Source of the DNA: Bedellia somnulentella
Lineage: Eukaryota; Arthropoda; Insecta; Lepidoptera; Bedelliidae
NCBI GenBank assembly: GCA_963576735.1
Contig: OY755198.1
Location: 9,534,535-9,598,534, forward strand
DNA length: 64,000 nt
Direction of reading: 5' to 3'
A model generated the notes under the pieces. It worked only from the letters and a program-made list of their open reading frames with translations, was not told the origin of the DNA and searched no databases. Position numbers and translations under genes: made by a program. Below, piece after piece: positions 33,764 to 45,840 of the stretch; positions within the stretch are counted from its first letter, which is position 1; every line of letters begins with the position of its first letter.

Positions 33764-36348
33764 CCCTTTCCCTCCTTACGGTACTTATAAGTACCACCTT
33801 CTTTTTCGTCTATCAGATTGAATATGAAAACATTTTGTGCTTTTGCTTTCTGACGATCCTTTAGAGTACCGTTTGCGTAAGCCAATCACAGCGCGCTATT
33901 TGAATTACCGCGAGAAATTGCCGAGTGATTGGAGCAGCAAGTTACAACACGTTGAAGATTCAGTCACTTCGCTGTGCGGTGTTCTAATAAAAGTTTTAAA
34001 AATTGATTATCATAGGTAAGTGCCAATGTTTTTGATAACTTAGCATGGATATATCATCAATGATGCGACTAACAACTTAGAAGATGTGTAACTACGCTAT
34101 TACACATGAATTATTGTCAAAAACTAACGAGGACTACAAAGTACCGTCAGGCAATTTTAGTATCACTGTTTCGTCAGACAATTAAAATTTTCAAGGGGGG
34201 TATTTGGCTGTTACGTCTTAGTATTTTTTTTACTTTATTTTTTTTAATTCTGTTGTACTTCTTTTTGTTTCAGATGTTTTAAAATGGACATTTCAAGTAA
34301 TAAGGCCCTAATTGAAGCCTTGTTATTAGAAGAACTTCCGGAATGTAACGAAGACTCTGATGCAGGTGTTTCCGACGAAGAGATCGAGGAAACTGCTCCA
34401 CCGCCCTCACCAAGAGGCTTTGATGAGGTTTTTGAGGATGCTTTAGACAGAGTTTTGAGCGAAATTCAAGATGCCCCATTACCCACATCTCCAATAACTA
34501 ACTCTAGTGTTGAGATTGACATTCCAACAGCAAATACGGATATCTCTAGAACTAGCCGGCAACAGAGGGTTGTTGAACCAAACCGGAAATGGAAAAAGCG
34601 ACAGTGACAAACAATTTTACCCGAATACGTTGCAGACACTGGAGTAGTAGAAGATATTTTTGCTCACTGTACTAAGCCGACTGACATATTTCTGGTACTG
34701 ATTCAGGATATCTTGGATAATATTGTATACCAAAGTAATCTTTACGCTACCCAAAATGGAAAGGTGTTGAACCTAAAAAAGGAGGAACTCTTAACATTTA
34801 TTGGTATAAATTTCTTCATGGCTTATAATACTCGACCGGCGTGGAGAGACCATTACTCTTCAGCATCTGATCTCAACAATCCGCTCATAGCCAAAACAAT
34901 GCCGAGAGATAGATTCGGTCTCATTCTATCCTATCTACATTGCAATGATAATGCTAAAATGCCTAAAGACTGCAAAGATAAGCTGTATAAAATCAGACCA
35001 ATGATCGATGCACTCAACAAAAAATTTCAAGAAGCTTATCATGGTACTCGCGAGGTGAGCGTCGATGAGTCTATGATTAAATTTAAGGGTAGGTCGGTCT
35101 TGAAACAATATCTTCCGATGAAACCAATAAAAAGGGGTTACAAGTTGTGGTGCCTGGCCGACCAGAGGGGATACATAAAGAAATTTCAAATTTATCAAGG
35201 AAAAGACGAGGAAATGAACACGAAGTTTACAAACTATGGCTTGGGAGAAAAAGTCGTTTTAGAGTTGACGGAACAAGAGTGGGGTAAAGGAAAGATTGTC
35301 TATTTTGACAACTTTTTCTCGTCTGTTGCTCTACTTGAAAAACTGAAAACTGAAAATACGTTGGCGTGTGGCACAATCCGAAGCAACAGAAAAGGGCTAC
35401 CCGGAAACATGCTCGCTGATTCTCAAATGAAAAGAGGTGAAAGTGACCATCGATTTTCCAATTTAGATATTGGGTATTGGAAATGGAAGGATAACAAAAT
35501 GGTTCATATAGTGTCCAATTTTCATGGGAGCGAAGAGGGAACTGTGTCACGAAAAGAAAAGAATGGATCAAAGTCCACAGTAAAATGTCCTGCAGCGGTC
35601 AAGGATTATAACAGTTACATGGGTGGCGTTGACACAGCCGATCGTTTGAGAGCCCTTTACTGTATAGACCGGAAATCTCCAAAATGGTGGCACAGATTAT
35701 TTTGGGGTCTTTTGGACTTAGCATTTGTAAATGCTTTTGTCATTCACGGACTCTTGATGGAAAAAAGTACAGTAAAAGATTTTCGACGGTCCGTGACTCA
35801 AGGTTTGATGACAATGAAAGATGCTGGTCAAAAAAGAAAGACCTCAACTGAAAACGCTTCTAAGGGTGGTCCTTCAAAACGGCGCAAATCTGATTTCTCT
35901 ACTCTGAAAGACGTACGATTGGGTAACAGAGGCATACATTGGCCTACGTTTGTGGATAACAGAGGGAGGTGTGAAGTCTGTAGTTTGAAGAAGATTCAGT
36001 CGAAACCTCACAGCAAATGTTCCCATTGCAATGTTTTTTTGTGTGTAAATGAAAAAAAAAATTGTTTCCTAGAATACCACGACGTCAATGATTGATTTTA
36101 AGTATGTTTTTTGATTAATACTTGTTAAAATTTAGATCTCATTAGTTTTGTATTTTTTACTGAAGTTCCTAACATTGTGATTACCTAAAGTTCCTGACGG
36201 TACTTTTAAGTCTAGGTATTATAAATAATACTTCTAGGTATAATAAAAATCTAAAAAAAATCGGTGCTTTTCTATTTACCTACCCTATTAATAAAATACA
36301 GTTAAAGTGAGAAAATTCGTAAATAATCCATACCCCGGAGGGAAAGGG
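33764..36348 (+). mobile_element. piggyBac-like transposon, 2585 bp, with TTAA target duplication
   Basis: Inverted ends CCCTTTCCCTCC and GGAGGGAAAGGG, flanked exactly by TTAA (33760-33763 and 36349-36352). A subterminal GTACTTATAAGTAC palindrome lies near the left end and a GACGGTACTTTTAAG-like copy near the right. It carries one transposase gene. Confidence 0.9.
34284..36095 (+). pseudogene. piggyBac transposase with one in-frame TGA
   Basis: A 603-codon frame broken only by TGA at 34605-34607 (codon 108). The N-terminus is acidic (ELPECNEDSDAGVSDEEIEE). The core has the expected Asp residues in VSVDESMIKF, IVYFDNFFSS and MGGVDTADRLRALY, with KRGYKLWCLAD and WWHRLFWGLLDLA. The C-terminus has a Cys-rich RING/PHD-like domain (CEVCSLKKIQSKPHSKCSHC). 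The larger part after the stop (from about 34713) is intact, so the element is recently disabled or the stop sits before a usable internal start. Host function (domestication) is not suggested, because the element ends are still present. Confidence 0.9.
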
Positions 36349-36697
36349 TTAAGTAACAAGAAATTAAGATATTATTACGTCACTTTTGTCAATTATTTAG
36401 TAGACATTTTGCATTTATCACGTTCACGTATCATTGATCACATATTAATTTGTCATAGTAAACAATGGCATGTTATAGGTAATTTTAAACGGTTAAATCT
36501 TATTTTGTTTTATATTTGTCCATTTATTCATAGTATGTGTATGTTTACAACTTTATTATTGTTTAGTCTATCCATACAAACATTAAAATTACGTATGTAT
36601 GATAACATTTTATATTTTATTATCGTGGGATTAATCTTGATTCTATTTTATATATTGTGTTATAGATTGCGTAGCTGTGAATCACAATTATTTTCTA

Positions 36698-37285
36698 ATG
36701 CCTCGCAGTAAAAACTTCCAGTTAGGGTTATTTAATGCTGGGTCTTTAGGGACAGGGCACGACGAATTTGTCTCAATAGTTCTTCATACTAAACCGGATA
36801 TTTTGGCAGTGAACGAGACCTGGCTTCGAGCGGGAAAAGAAGATATCGCTCCGTCTGTACCGGGATACCGATTGCGTCACATTCCGCGGTGCAATAGGGC
36901 AAGTGGTCGTTCGCGTGGAGGTGGAGTGGGTTTCTATATTCGGGAGGGCTTAAGTGCTCGGGTGAACGCGCACCCACCAGCCCCGGCAGTCGAGCAAATG
37001 TGGTTACGCACTACTGTAAACCGATGTCGTCTTTTAATAGGTACTGCTTATCGACCACAATGGCAAGACGCTGGCGTGTTCTTTGACGCTCTTACTGACA
37101 AAATAGCATCCTGTTCACACTCTGATAGACTTATATTGATGGGTGACTTTAATATTAATTTTTGTGACTTAAATGACAGTAACTATGCAGCTCTTATGCA
37201 ATTTCTAAATACAATAAATCTCACGCAAATAATTACTGAACCGACTACAATAGATGGAGACTACAATAGATTTAATTTGTACTGA
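36698..37285 (+). pseudogene. LINE ORF2 endonuclease domain
   Basis: ATG at 36698 (MPRSKNFQLGLFNAGSL). AP-endonuclease motifs: KPDILAVNETWL, GGGVGFYIREG, IGTAYRPQ and LILMGDFNINF. The frame leaves at 37255-37285 because of a 16-bp duplication, then continues in the 37254 frame. Confidence 0.8.
37243..37271 (+). repeat. 16-bp tandem duplication causing the ORF2 frameshift
   Basis: GACTACAATAGAT occurs at 37243 and again at 37259, with GGA between. Removing one 16-bp unit would restore EPTTIDLICTDG, so the insertion is the direct cause of the frame break. Confidence 0.8.
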
Positions 37286-38648
37286 CGGCGCGTATATGAA
37301 TATTGGTGTTCGCCACATTCCAGCTCTTGGTCATCATGCTTTTGTTACGGTGGAACTGACTATTAAAAAACCCAAACTTTTACCAAAATCAATAACTTAC
37401 AGACCCTTGACTAAAATTGACTTAGATGTTTTTAACAATGATGTAGTAGGGATTGACTGGGACTCTATTGAACTGATGACTAACGTAGACTTAATGGTGG
37501 AACATTTCGAACATTACATTATTTCGTTGTACGACAAGCATGCGCCACTTAAAGTAGCTGTAATAAAAGAGGGTCCCCAGCCTTGGTTTACTCATAATAT
37601 TAGATTAATGATGAGACTTCGTGACGAAGCTCACGATAACTATAAGAAATATAAACAAGAGTACCAATATAGGTATTATAAAGATCTAAAACATCAAGTT
37701 ACGGAGTCTTTATACAATGAGAAACGGGCTTTTTTTAAACACACCATAAATAACTGCGTAAATGATACCAAAACGTTGTGGAAAAATCTAAAACGCTCAA
37801 TTCTCACAAATAAACGGCAAGATTTGCCAACTCACTTTGTTGATCCGGAACAAATTAATCAGCACTTTAGTGATGTTCCTGGCGCATCTGAAGTGAAACT
37901 ATCTGATTTGAGTTATTTTGAATTCCATAGATATGGAAAGTCTACATTGTGTTTACAAACCGTTTCATCAGATACAGTGGCTAAAATAATAACTCAAATC
38001 AAAACAAAAGCTAAAGGGTGGGATCAAATAAATATTGACATGATATTACTGACATTACCGACTTCACTTAACGCATTGACTGCCATCATAAACAAGAGCA
38101 TTATGACAAATACGTTCCCAAAAAGTTGGAAAGTAGCAAAAATATCTCCTCTACCAAAAAAGCCCAATCCTGTCCTCGTCTCCGATTTGCGAGCAATAAG
38201 TATCCTTCCTTGCGCCTCGAAGATAATAGAAAGGGTTGTGTGCGATCAGCTTGCTAAGTACCTGGATGATAATAATATATTGCCTGAGCTTCAATCTGGC
38301 TTTCGCAAGGGTCGATCAACAGCATCAGCCTTACTTGATGTTGTAGATAATATTCTTAGTGACCAAAGTGAGGGCAAAAGCACAATTTTAACTTTATTAG
38401 ACTTTTACAGGGCTTTTGAGTGTTTGCACAAGCCCCTTCTGTTATCCAAGATGGCATATTACGGCTTCGATATTGCGACGATTCATTGGTTTGATAGTTA
38501 TCTGTCTGAAAGAATGCAGTTTGTCGAACTTTGTAGACGGAATGGTAGTATTCATACATCTTCTATGAAAAACCTACCCAGGGGAGTCCCGCAAGGATCT
38601 ATTTTGGGACCTTTGCTTTTTATTTTATACACATTTACCTTTGCTTAA
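37254..38648 (+). pseudogene. LINE ORF2 linker and RT, 3'-truncated
   Basis: Contains the end of the endonuclease (TTIDLICTDGAYMN, with GHHAF where SDHHA-like is usual) and the RT blocks ISPLPKKPNPVLVSDLRAIS, QSGFRKGRSTASALLD, LLDFYRAFECL, YYGFDIATIHWFDSYL and LPRGVPQGSILGPLLFILYT. It ends before the YADD catalytic motif. Confidence 0.8.
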
Positions 38649-39450
38649 GCTTAAATTGAATTCACTCCTGAACTTACCTAATGCCAAAGATATTAAACTA
38701 TACTTACTAGAACATAGATGGGACACTTCGTACTAAAACCTCTAATCTTGGAAAGAATAACGCCATCTAACGTCCACTGGAATAACTTATGCATTTTTCC
38801 AATATATGAAATAATTCAGCTTTTGTATGTTCGATGGCGTTAGTTGTATTAAGGTACTAGGAATGCTAGTGATGTCCATGGTTATCTAATGTTTTTAAAG
38901 AACTTGTTGAATGTGGTCAAAAAAGATAATTTTTACATTTTTATTTTTAACTTCACATTAAAACTTATTTTACCAAACTAAACTTATCAAATGAGAATTA
39001 AAACTTACTTATAAAATAAAATAAAACGATGGAATAGGAAACTAACAAAACATTTTTTGAGGGACTTGATTCAATGCAATCAGGTCACTTGAAATAAAAT
39101 TAGTTTATGTAAATTCGTCCTAGTTATACAAATTTTAAGGAGTGATTTTTTTCGTTTATTATTTTAGTTATTGTAAATGCGTCATAGTCTTATTTTCTGT
39201 ATAGACTGCAGAATAATCAAACATTATTTAAATAAAAAACGTTATAATATTTCATTAAAACATCAATTCAGATATTTAAACTTATGCGTATTTTAAAATA
39301 CAGTACAAATACAACAACCCAAAATTAATAATATTCCCATCCCTATTCTTACACTGCTATGCAGTGGTAGTAAACATTTGGCTGGTTCATCAAAATGCAA
39401 GTAGGTATACTAATATATCCATACTACCATATTAAACAAATTCATACAAA
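38649..39450. other. Intergenic, no gene recognised
   Basis: AT-rich. AACGCCATCTAACG at about 38760 and CGATGGCGTTAG at about 38831 are partly inverted, but no element can be delimited. Confidence 0.3.
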
Positions 39451-39824
39451 GCGACATGATAGTCCAGTGGGTAGAACACCCGCCCGAAAACAGAAGGACG
39501 TGAGTTCCAATCCTGGGTCGGGCCTACACCAATTTGTCTTTTCTAAAGTCATATGTGTGGTTAATTTATCATGGTTGTTAACGGTGAGGGAAAACATCGT
39601 GAGGAAACCCACATGGCTGAGTTGTACTTAGTCATGTGACAGTGTATTCGTACAAAACGGCGATAGGCCTGCCCCCTATCACATAACTACACTGTCTAAG
39701 CAAACCGTGGGTACCTTCTCTGGAAACTAGATGGCGCTTGCCATGTGAGTTCAGAAGTATTGGTACCTCTGCCAACCCCTTCGGGGATAAACGGCGTGAA
39801 CGTTTATGTTATGTTACGTTATTA
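39451..39824 (+). mobile_element. SINE-B, full length, sense
   Basis: Head GCGACATGATAGTCCAGTGG (box A-like TAGTCCAGTGGG) then GAGTTCCAATCCTGGG (box B-like). Ends GAACGTTTATGTTATGTTACG. It is the reference copy for the family's tRNA origin. Confidence 0.8.
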
Positions 39825-40298
39825 TGTAAACAAATTCCTTTATGAAACCTACAAGAATTAGCTTTTTAAGTATTGCGACACGCGCAACAAACTACGCGGT
39901 TCGTTCAGTTTAAAACGATCGTAGTGTTTATCAGTCATTCAAAATTCCGTTGCTCTAAAAAACGCATTCAATCAAACGACACGCTGTAAATACCGCTACA
40001 TTTATACATATTTTATTTTAAAAAAATACGAAATTTGTAACAACTGACTTTTGTTACATTTACGGGACATAAATTGTTAAGTTAGATATTGACGGAAACT
40101 GTACAAGTTGTCGATTAACAATTGTGAAAATTAGTAAACTTGTTAAAAGCGTTGCTGAAATTATCCCACAGTTTATTATTGTATCAATTTAAAATATTTT
40201 ATTCCTATAGCATAATATTTTTGTTATATCATTATAAATTTGTAAAGGCTTTCAATCATAGTTCAATGTCAATTGGACAATCAAGCAAACAGTTTTTA

Positions 40299-40334
40299 TA
40301 TATAAGGGAACAGTTTTGACAATTTAACATCAGT
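40299..40334 (+). promoter_or_regulatory. Core promoter of silk-like gene B
   Basis: TATATAA lies at 40299-40305 and TCAGT at 40330-40334, with a predicted +1 A at 40332, again 33 nt from the TATA start. AATATTTTTGTT at 40214-40225 ends 74 nt before the TATA box, the same spacing as in gene A. Confidence 0.7.
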
Positions 40335-40360
40335 ACATCTCTTTAACTAGAAAGACAAAA
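40332..40360 (+). other. Non-coding exon 1 of gene B
   Basis: This 29-nt leader ends at a GTAAGT donor at 40361. Intron 1 (40361-41067) is largely two SINE-A copies, both also present in gene C. Confidence 0.6.
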
Positions 40361-40403
40361 GTAAGTTGTGTTGTGTGTGTAATTTTATAGTAAAGTAAAG
40401 TTT

Positions 40404-40634
40404 GCTGTGTAGTGTCGGCTAAGAATAGCACTACCCCATTTCTTCCGGTTGGTGTACGTAAGAGGCGACTAACGATGGCGATGCGGTTTAAGACCCATTA
40501 CCAACAACCTTTATTGTAACATATTTTCCCCACTAAACTTTCCAAAAGTGGCTGACGAATTTCTTATTACGAAACTCTGGCTACCCCTTCTAGGGATTTA
40601 TAGCCGTGAGTGTATGTATGTTTGTATGTATGTA
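40404..40634 (+). mobile_element. SINE-A1 in gene B intron 1
   Basis: Starts 44 bp after exon 1. Orthologous by position to 48357-48556 in gene C. Confidence 0.75.
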
Positions 40635-40732
40635 AAGTAAGTAAAAAAGCTTTTTTAGTCCCTCATAGTGATACAACATGAAAATAATAATCGAACATAT
40701 GACATATACTGAGAATAACATTTATCGGCTTT

Positions 40733-40972
40733 GCCGTGTAGTGTCGGCTTAGAATGTTTCTACCCACGGGTGGTGTAAGAGACTACTAAGGGTTTGGGGC
40801 TTTTAAGTTGTTTTTGGGCGATGCAGTTGGATACCCATCGCGAAAGATACTTTAATTCTACCATCTTGTCCACTATCAACTTCCAAATGTGGCTGAGGAG
40901 TTTCTAGCTCTGAAGCTCTGGCTACTCCTTCTAGGGATTTATAGCTATGAGTATATGTATGTAGGTATGTAA
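40733..40972 (+). mobile_element. SINE-A2 in gene B intron 1
   Basis: Orthologous to 48633-48841 in gene C. Confidence 0.72.
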
Positions 40973-41129
40973 GAAAAGCAACAAGAATTTGTCAGGATTG
41001 CCACTTCAACCACTTTACGTTATGAAAGCTTGTGCATATTAAAAGTATTTAATTACACCTGTTTCAGTATTTGTACGGCTGTCTTTAGAGGTGTGAATTG
41101 AAGAAACAAGTAAAGATAGTATGATGATC

Positions 41130-43625
41130 ATGACATATTTAAGTTTGGTCTCTTGTAAGTATTAAAATATGACACTTTATTACCTTTCTTAGAATGCATG
41201 TATAAAAATAACCCGAAATCAGATGAAAAATTAGAGATTGTATTAGATATTAACTAAATGATAAAGTAAATAAAAATACACATATAAATCACATCACAAA
41301 AAATCTTAGCCGTTTTGATAAAAGTAAAGTTTTGTACACACTTAAAGAAATCAAATTTGGATCCACCTAAACTTCTGTTATAGTGATTGCAGACTAAATC
41401 ATTATACAATGAAATACAGATTTGCTTTTTTACAGGCTTTTTCGCAATATTAGCAACAACAGCTTGTTTACCGACGCCATGCGTAAGTATCAAAATTTAT
41501 TGTACATCTATACTTATAATACATCTGTAGAGAGGTCAATTCTGTACATGAAATATATTTTCGAAAAATCTATCAGTGGGTGATTAGTGATCGATACTAG
41601 TAAAATTTTTGTCTGTCTGTCTTTCGTTTGTATGTTCCTTATGGAAACAAAAAGAACTCGACAGATTTCAACGAAACTTGGCATAATTATTCTTCATACT
41701 CCTAGGCAGGTTCTTGTATACTTTTCAGCAGAGTAGTGAAGGGGAATTTCGGGAAATTTTGGGAAAACGGGAGAAGTTACTCTATTTTCAAGCTTCAGTC
41801 ACGTGTACTGCCTTCATGGTTATAGTTACATAGAAATCATGTATGACGGCAATATTCTTTATAAAATTGTCTAAAAAAAATCCCGCAACAGTATATGTCT
41901 ATCTTTTATGGTTGACTCACAATAACACGTGTAACTCCTGATAGTCTGGCAGTCTATAGTAATCTGGCATAACCTGTCAAGATTGCAGATACATACAGAC
42001 ATCAATATTTTAATAATGACTTTTTATAAATTATATTTTTCATGCCTGTTTTTACGTGCTCATTTTCTATATAAGCTCCTTTTATTGACATTACCATCAT
42101 TTATTTCATTTATTTCACTTTCATTTATTGTTCATTACACAAACCATCTTGCCATTCCTTTTTCTATCATTTTTACAAAACTATCTTGCTCACCGCACCT
42201 TTCACGAATCTCACTATTTCTCAATTCATCACGTCAACCTGAGATTTTTTGTCTTTCCATTTAATTAATTTACCCATAAAGCAAACTTTTAGACTGTCTT
42301 AGTAGCAAATTAAACTCATATTTCATACTATTACATTTGAGGTTACAAAATTAGTTATCTTTCCATGTATGAAGTCAAAAATGTAATAAATATCTATAAG
42401 ACATATCCTTTCTTTACAGGACCCGAGCAGCCCTTGTCACACTCCAGTCATACCATGCGCCCAGCCATGCCAAGAACATATACAAGTCATATTTCTGAAC
42501 GGTTGTGAATCAGAATTACATCAACTAAAACAAGACCTAAGTTTGTCTAATTCTAAGGATGTTTCTGTAGCTTTCTATAATTTCAACGGTGTTGCAAATT
42601 TCTTGGGCAACATCGTCACAGGTTACTGGGATCTCCTGAGAATACTTAATGATCATGATTTATTCTTCATCATCGATTCAGACCATGAGGTTACTACTAT
42701 AGTCGTCACTAAATCACACAATCAACACGATATTAATTCGATAATAAGTTTCGTTAGAGGTTTATCTCACAATGATATTAATGCAGCTGTCTTTTACGAA
42801 ACTTCTCCAAGATTTAGTACAACATCTAATGGTGGTTCTTCTGGTTACATAAATGGTGGCAGATCATCAAACTTTATCACTGGTGGCAGACCATTGGAAC
42901 TTCTAAGAGGATCACCTCTCCATCCAACGGGATCTACTAGATATATTAACAGAGGAGGATTAAGAGACCTTTCTGAAACTGGAAGACTTGGCTGCATTGG
43001 CAGCGATGGATTAAGTTACCTTGAAGGCAGAGGTTCCACTGGCTATTTGAGTGATGAAGGTGCAGCTAACTTCATAACTGCTCATGGATCATCTGGACAT
43101 ACTAGAGGTGGAGGCTTGAATGGAATAAGATGCCATGGTTATGTTGATACTGCTGAATTAGGTAAACCTTCTCGTTATTTAAGTGATTCACCAAACTTCG
43201 TGAGAGGTGGTGAATTAATTGGCCATAATGGAGGAGATGGCTCTAATGGTTACTCTAGTCTTAAAGGAGTAAGATATATTGGTGGTTTCGATGGTTACCC
43301 AGAAGGATTAGGGTACTTAAGCAGCTCTGGATCCAGTGGCTACCCAAGACTAAGTGGACACTCAGGAAGAGGTCCAATCAGTTACATAGATAATTATAGA
43401 AACGATGGTAGAAGAAATCACGGTTATAATGGTAATTTGAGAGGATCACTTGATTTCCGAAACCAATTTGTGCCTACTTCAGAAAATGAAAAATTTAAAC
43501 CAAGTTGCATACATTGCCCAAAGCCTATCGTTTCACAATCTTGCCACGGCATACATCCATGCCCCGCCACTCATTATTGGGTTGAACCTCAACCAGAACC
43601 CGTTCATTCCCATTGTAGAGAATAA
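41130..43625 (+). CDS. Silk-like gene B: truncated paralogue without C-domain
   Basis: Exons are 41068-41154 (coding from 41130), 41436-41482 (47 nt) and 42420-43625, giving 425 aa. In-frame ATGs at 41121 and 41124 could add three residues. The signal peptide (MTYLSLVSC then FFAILATTA) and Cys/Pro stretch are followed by an N-domain retaining FYNFNG, FLGNIVTGYW and LNDHDLFFIID. The Gly-rich region is much shorter and degenerate, with many Arg, Asp, Glu and His residues (ETGRLGCIGSDGLSYLEGRG). It ends in a short Cys/Pro segment and HSHCRE. The TAA at 43623 arises because the C-domain sequence that follows (VENNG..FQDLAK) is out of frame after a deletion. It could be a working short secreted protein or a gene in decay. 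Confidence 0.75.
41508..41962 (+). mobile_element. Helitron fragment in gene B intron 3
   Basis: Typical lepidopteran Helitron sequence: TCTATACTTATAATACATCT, TTTTTGTCTGTCTGTCTTTCG, GTATATGTCTATCTTTTATGG. It is absent from intron 3 of gene C, so it arrived after the B/C duplication. The 3' CTRR end was not found. Confidence 0.65.
41965..42245 (-). mobile_element. RTE LINE fragment, degraded, gene B intron 3
   Basis: Minus-strand match to the RNDVIRERCG..RKIEKGM region. The same fragment, longer, is at 51048-51425 in gene C. Confidence 0.5.
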
Positions 43626-43942
43626 TGGTCGTTATGTCCAATGCTTTCAAGACCTTGCTAAGAATACATCGCTAAATATATTTAAGATCTACTTGTACTG
43701 AAGAAACCTACAGCGCAATACACACTAAGCCCGCCGGGCTGCCGACATTGCCCGGTGACACTACCCGGCAGACTATGTTGAAAGAATTATGTCTAACCTA
43801 TGTATGAAAACTAGACCACTAACAAAAAGTTGCCGACATATGTCGACGGCCTGGCGGGCTCAGTGTGTATTGTGCTTACCAATGACTCTGTTTTGGTAGA
43901 TAATGTTACTAATTTGAACTGCAAAGTTATTCTCTGTAACAT
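43626..43942 (+). pseudogene. Decayed C-domain of gene B, split by MITE-D
   Basis: Sequence after the gene B stop matches the end of the gene A and D C-domain in the wrong frame: a VENNGRYVQCFQDLAK-like stretch, then a lost base, then a GAAACCTAC site holding MITE-D, then a remnant of the LVDYGTNFNSKVIL block at about 43889-43938. The first half of the C-domain (the PFYDCLKQN to FIPV region) is deleted. Confidence 0.75.
43712..43876. mobile_element. MITE-D, 165 bp, in gene B C-domain remnant
   Basis: The terminal inverted repeats begin AGCGCAATACACAC and end GTGTGTATTGTGCT, followed inside by a GC-rich GAGCCCGCCGGGC/GCCTGGCGGGCTC pair. It is flanked by TAC on both sides (43709-43711 and 43877-43879), consistent with a 3-bp target-site duplication. 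Confidence 0.75.
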
Positions 43943-44261
43943 TATTTGGTGATAAACCAACAATGACAATTATTTTACTTTTGTACAAATAGAACTAATG
44001 AACACAATACTAAAGACAAGAATATGTACAAATTTGTTTTATGGTAATCAAACTGCATTACAGTAAAACTTTCTTTACTTGGTTATAAGTTTGTTTTCAT
44101 CTCAGTTACAGTATTGAATGTAGAATACTGAGCAGTTTTTATATTTATATTTATTTATTCGTATAGTATTTAAAAATGTATTTTGAATATCGTGAATCTT
44201 ATTTTAATAGTTCTAAATAATATTTTTTAAAAAATATTTATTTATATTATTATCGTCACTG

Positions 44262-44267
44262 AATAAA
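44262..44267 (+). terminator. Candidate polyadenylation signal of gene B
   Basis: AATAAA occurs in the sequence CACTGAATAAAATGAATG, about 640 nt beyond the stop. Gene C has lost the equivalent site because its 3' region is interrupted by SINE-C at 53391. Confidence 0.4.
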
Positions 44268-44289
44268 ATGAATGAACTAAATGAATGTA

Positions 44290-44775
44290 TATTATTTTTA
44301 TTGTCAAACTTTTATCACCCTATTTATTATACGTCAACAACTCCACACATTTAATAAGTGACAGGAACTATGATCTTTCATTTAATACCATCCTTGCGAA
44401 CATTTTTTTATTTTGCTACACTTTCAATTATTTAATTATTAATAATATCATATTATACAACAATTATAATTTATTTACATACGTTTTCAAACAGACTTTC
44501 CTATAAAGTGACTTTAGCAAACAGATTTCATGAGATATTGAATAGTTTATCGACTTTAATTCTTGTTTTTATTTAGTTGCCTAGCATAACAATAAATAAG
44601 AATTAAATTAATAACTAAGTAAAATAAAAACCATTACTCGTATTATTTTCAATCATTACTTCTTGCTATATAACATACAAATTCTAAACACTACAAAAAT
44701 GATAGTGCATTAATTTTTAATTCTAAAGATTAACGCATATAAACACACACACACTTACACACACGTATACACCTA
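44290..44775. other. Intergenic, no gene recognised
   Basis: AT-rich, ending in a short (CA)n tract (44743-44765) where a truncated SINE-A begins. Confidence 0.35.
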
Positions 44776-44779
44776 CTCA

Positions 44780-44938
44780 TTGGGCGATGCGGTTGGAGAC
44801 CCATCACCAACAACATTCATTTCACCATCTTTTCCCCACTCAATTTTCCAAAAGTGGCTGAGGAATTTCTAATTCCTTAGCTCTGGCTACCCCTTCTAGG
44901 GATTTATAGCCGTGAGTATATGTATGTATGTATGTATA
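44780..44938 (+). mobile_element. SINE-A1, 5'-truncated
   Basis: Starts TGGGCGATGCGGTTGGAG and has an intact (TATG)n tail. Confidence 0.72.
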
Positions 44939-45048
44939 ATTAACAAACTTACTTCAGACATGTTTTATTTATCTGTTTGATTCAAATCTGTCCCATCCAC
45001 TCTCTAATAACGATCAGGTCTAATGTTTTTTTATAGTTAAATTTATGA

Positions 45049-45402
45049 CATAATAAACGTTCACGCCGAATATCCCCGAAGGGGTTGGCAGAGGTACTAA
45101 TACTTCTGAACCTCACGTGACTTTGTCACCCGGTGTTCAGAGTAACCACGTTTTGCATGGACAGTGTACTCACGTGATAGGGGGCAGGCCTATCGCCGTT
45201 TTGTACGAATACACTGTCACATGACTAAGTACAACTCAGCCATGTGGGTTTCCTCACGATGTTTTCCCTCACCGTTAACAACCATGATAAATTAACCACA
45301 CATATGTCTTTAGAAAAGACAAATTGGTGTAGGCCCGACCCAGGATTTGAATACTAGTCGTTTGCACGATAACCGAGTGTTCTACCCACTGGGCTATCAC
45401 GG
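45049..45402 (-). mobile_element. SINE-B, full length
   Basis: Left tail truncated to ATAATAAACGTTCACG; head ends GGGCTATCACGG. Confidence 0.75.
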
Positions 45403-45840
45403 TTGTTTTTCAAAAACATCTGATAAAATTGGTATTAGTGACATAGGACTATAGTTTCGTAAGTTATTTTTATCACCGGATTTATGAACTGGTTAAGTAC
45501 TAGTTTGCTTGAGACGGTCAGGGAATTTACCTTCCAAAAACGAGCTGTTGACAAAGATAGCTAAGAGGTGTTGCACAAATTTTAATTAAAAAAGTGGGAA
45601 TGTTATCATAGCCTGTAGATGAGGTTTTTTTAATAATTTTATATATGTCTTGAGGGTCGGTGGGAGTTAAGAATATAACTAATTTACCGATCTCACCTTC
45701 CAAAGTTTATCTGGAAGAGATCGCTCTAAGCGATAAGACCGCCAATAGTACCTTACTGTAAACCGTTTGATCTTTTTTTTGTAAATTTGTATTTCATGTG
45801 CAATAAAGAGTTACTCTATTCTATTATGATTACGAGAAAT
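45403..45840 (-). mobile_element. jockey-like LINE RT fragment and an abutting retroelement-like 3' end
   Basis: Minus-strand translation gives TDPQDIYKIIKKTSSTGYDN and, in another frame, KSGDKNNLRNYSPMSL then SDVFEKQ, which are RT blocks. 45690-45840 (GATCTCACCTTCCAAAG.. to AATAAAGAG) resembles a separate retroelement 3' UTR; a related stretch is at 6255-6310. Confidence 0.5.

Larger units (their letters stand above)
32607..38648 (+). mobile_element. LINE with PHD-type ORF1, split by a piggyBac
   Basis: ORF1 (32655-33635) and ORF2 (36698-38648) are on the + strand, with a 2.6-kb piggyBac inserted between them at a TTAA. ORF2 stops inside the RT, so the 3' third and 3' UTR are missing. Confidence 0.75.

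Noticed and set aside
34284..36095. Domesticated host piggyBac-derived gene
   Set aside because: The element still has its inverted ends and TTAA flanks and the frame has a stop, which fits an ordinary transposon copy.
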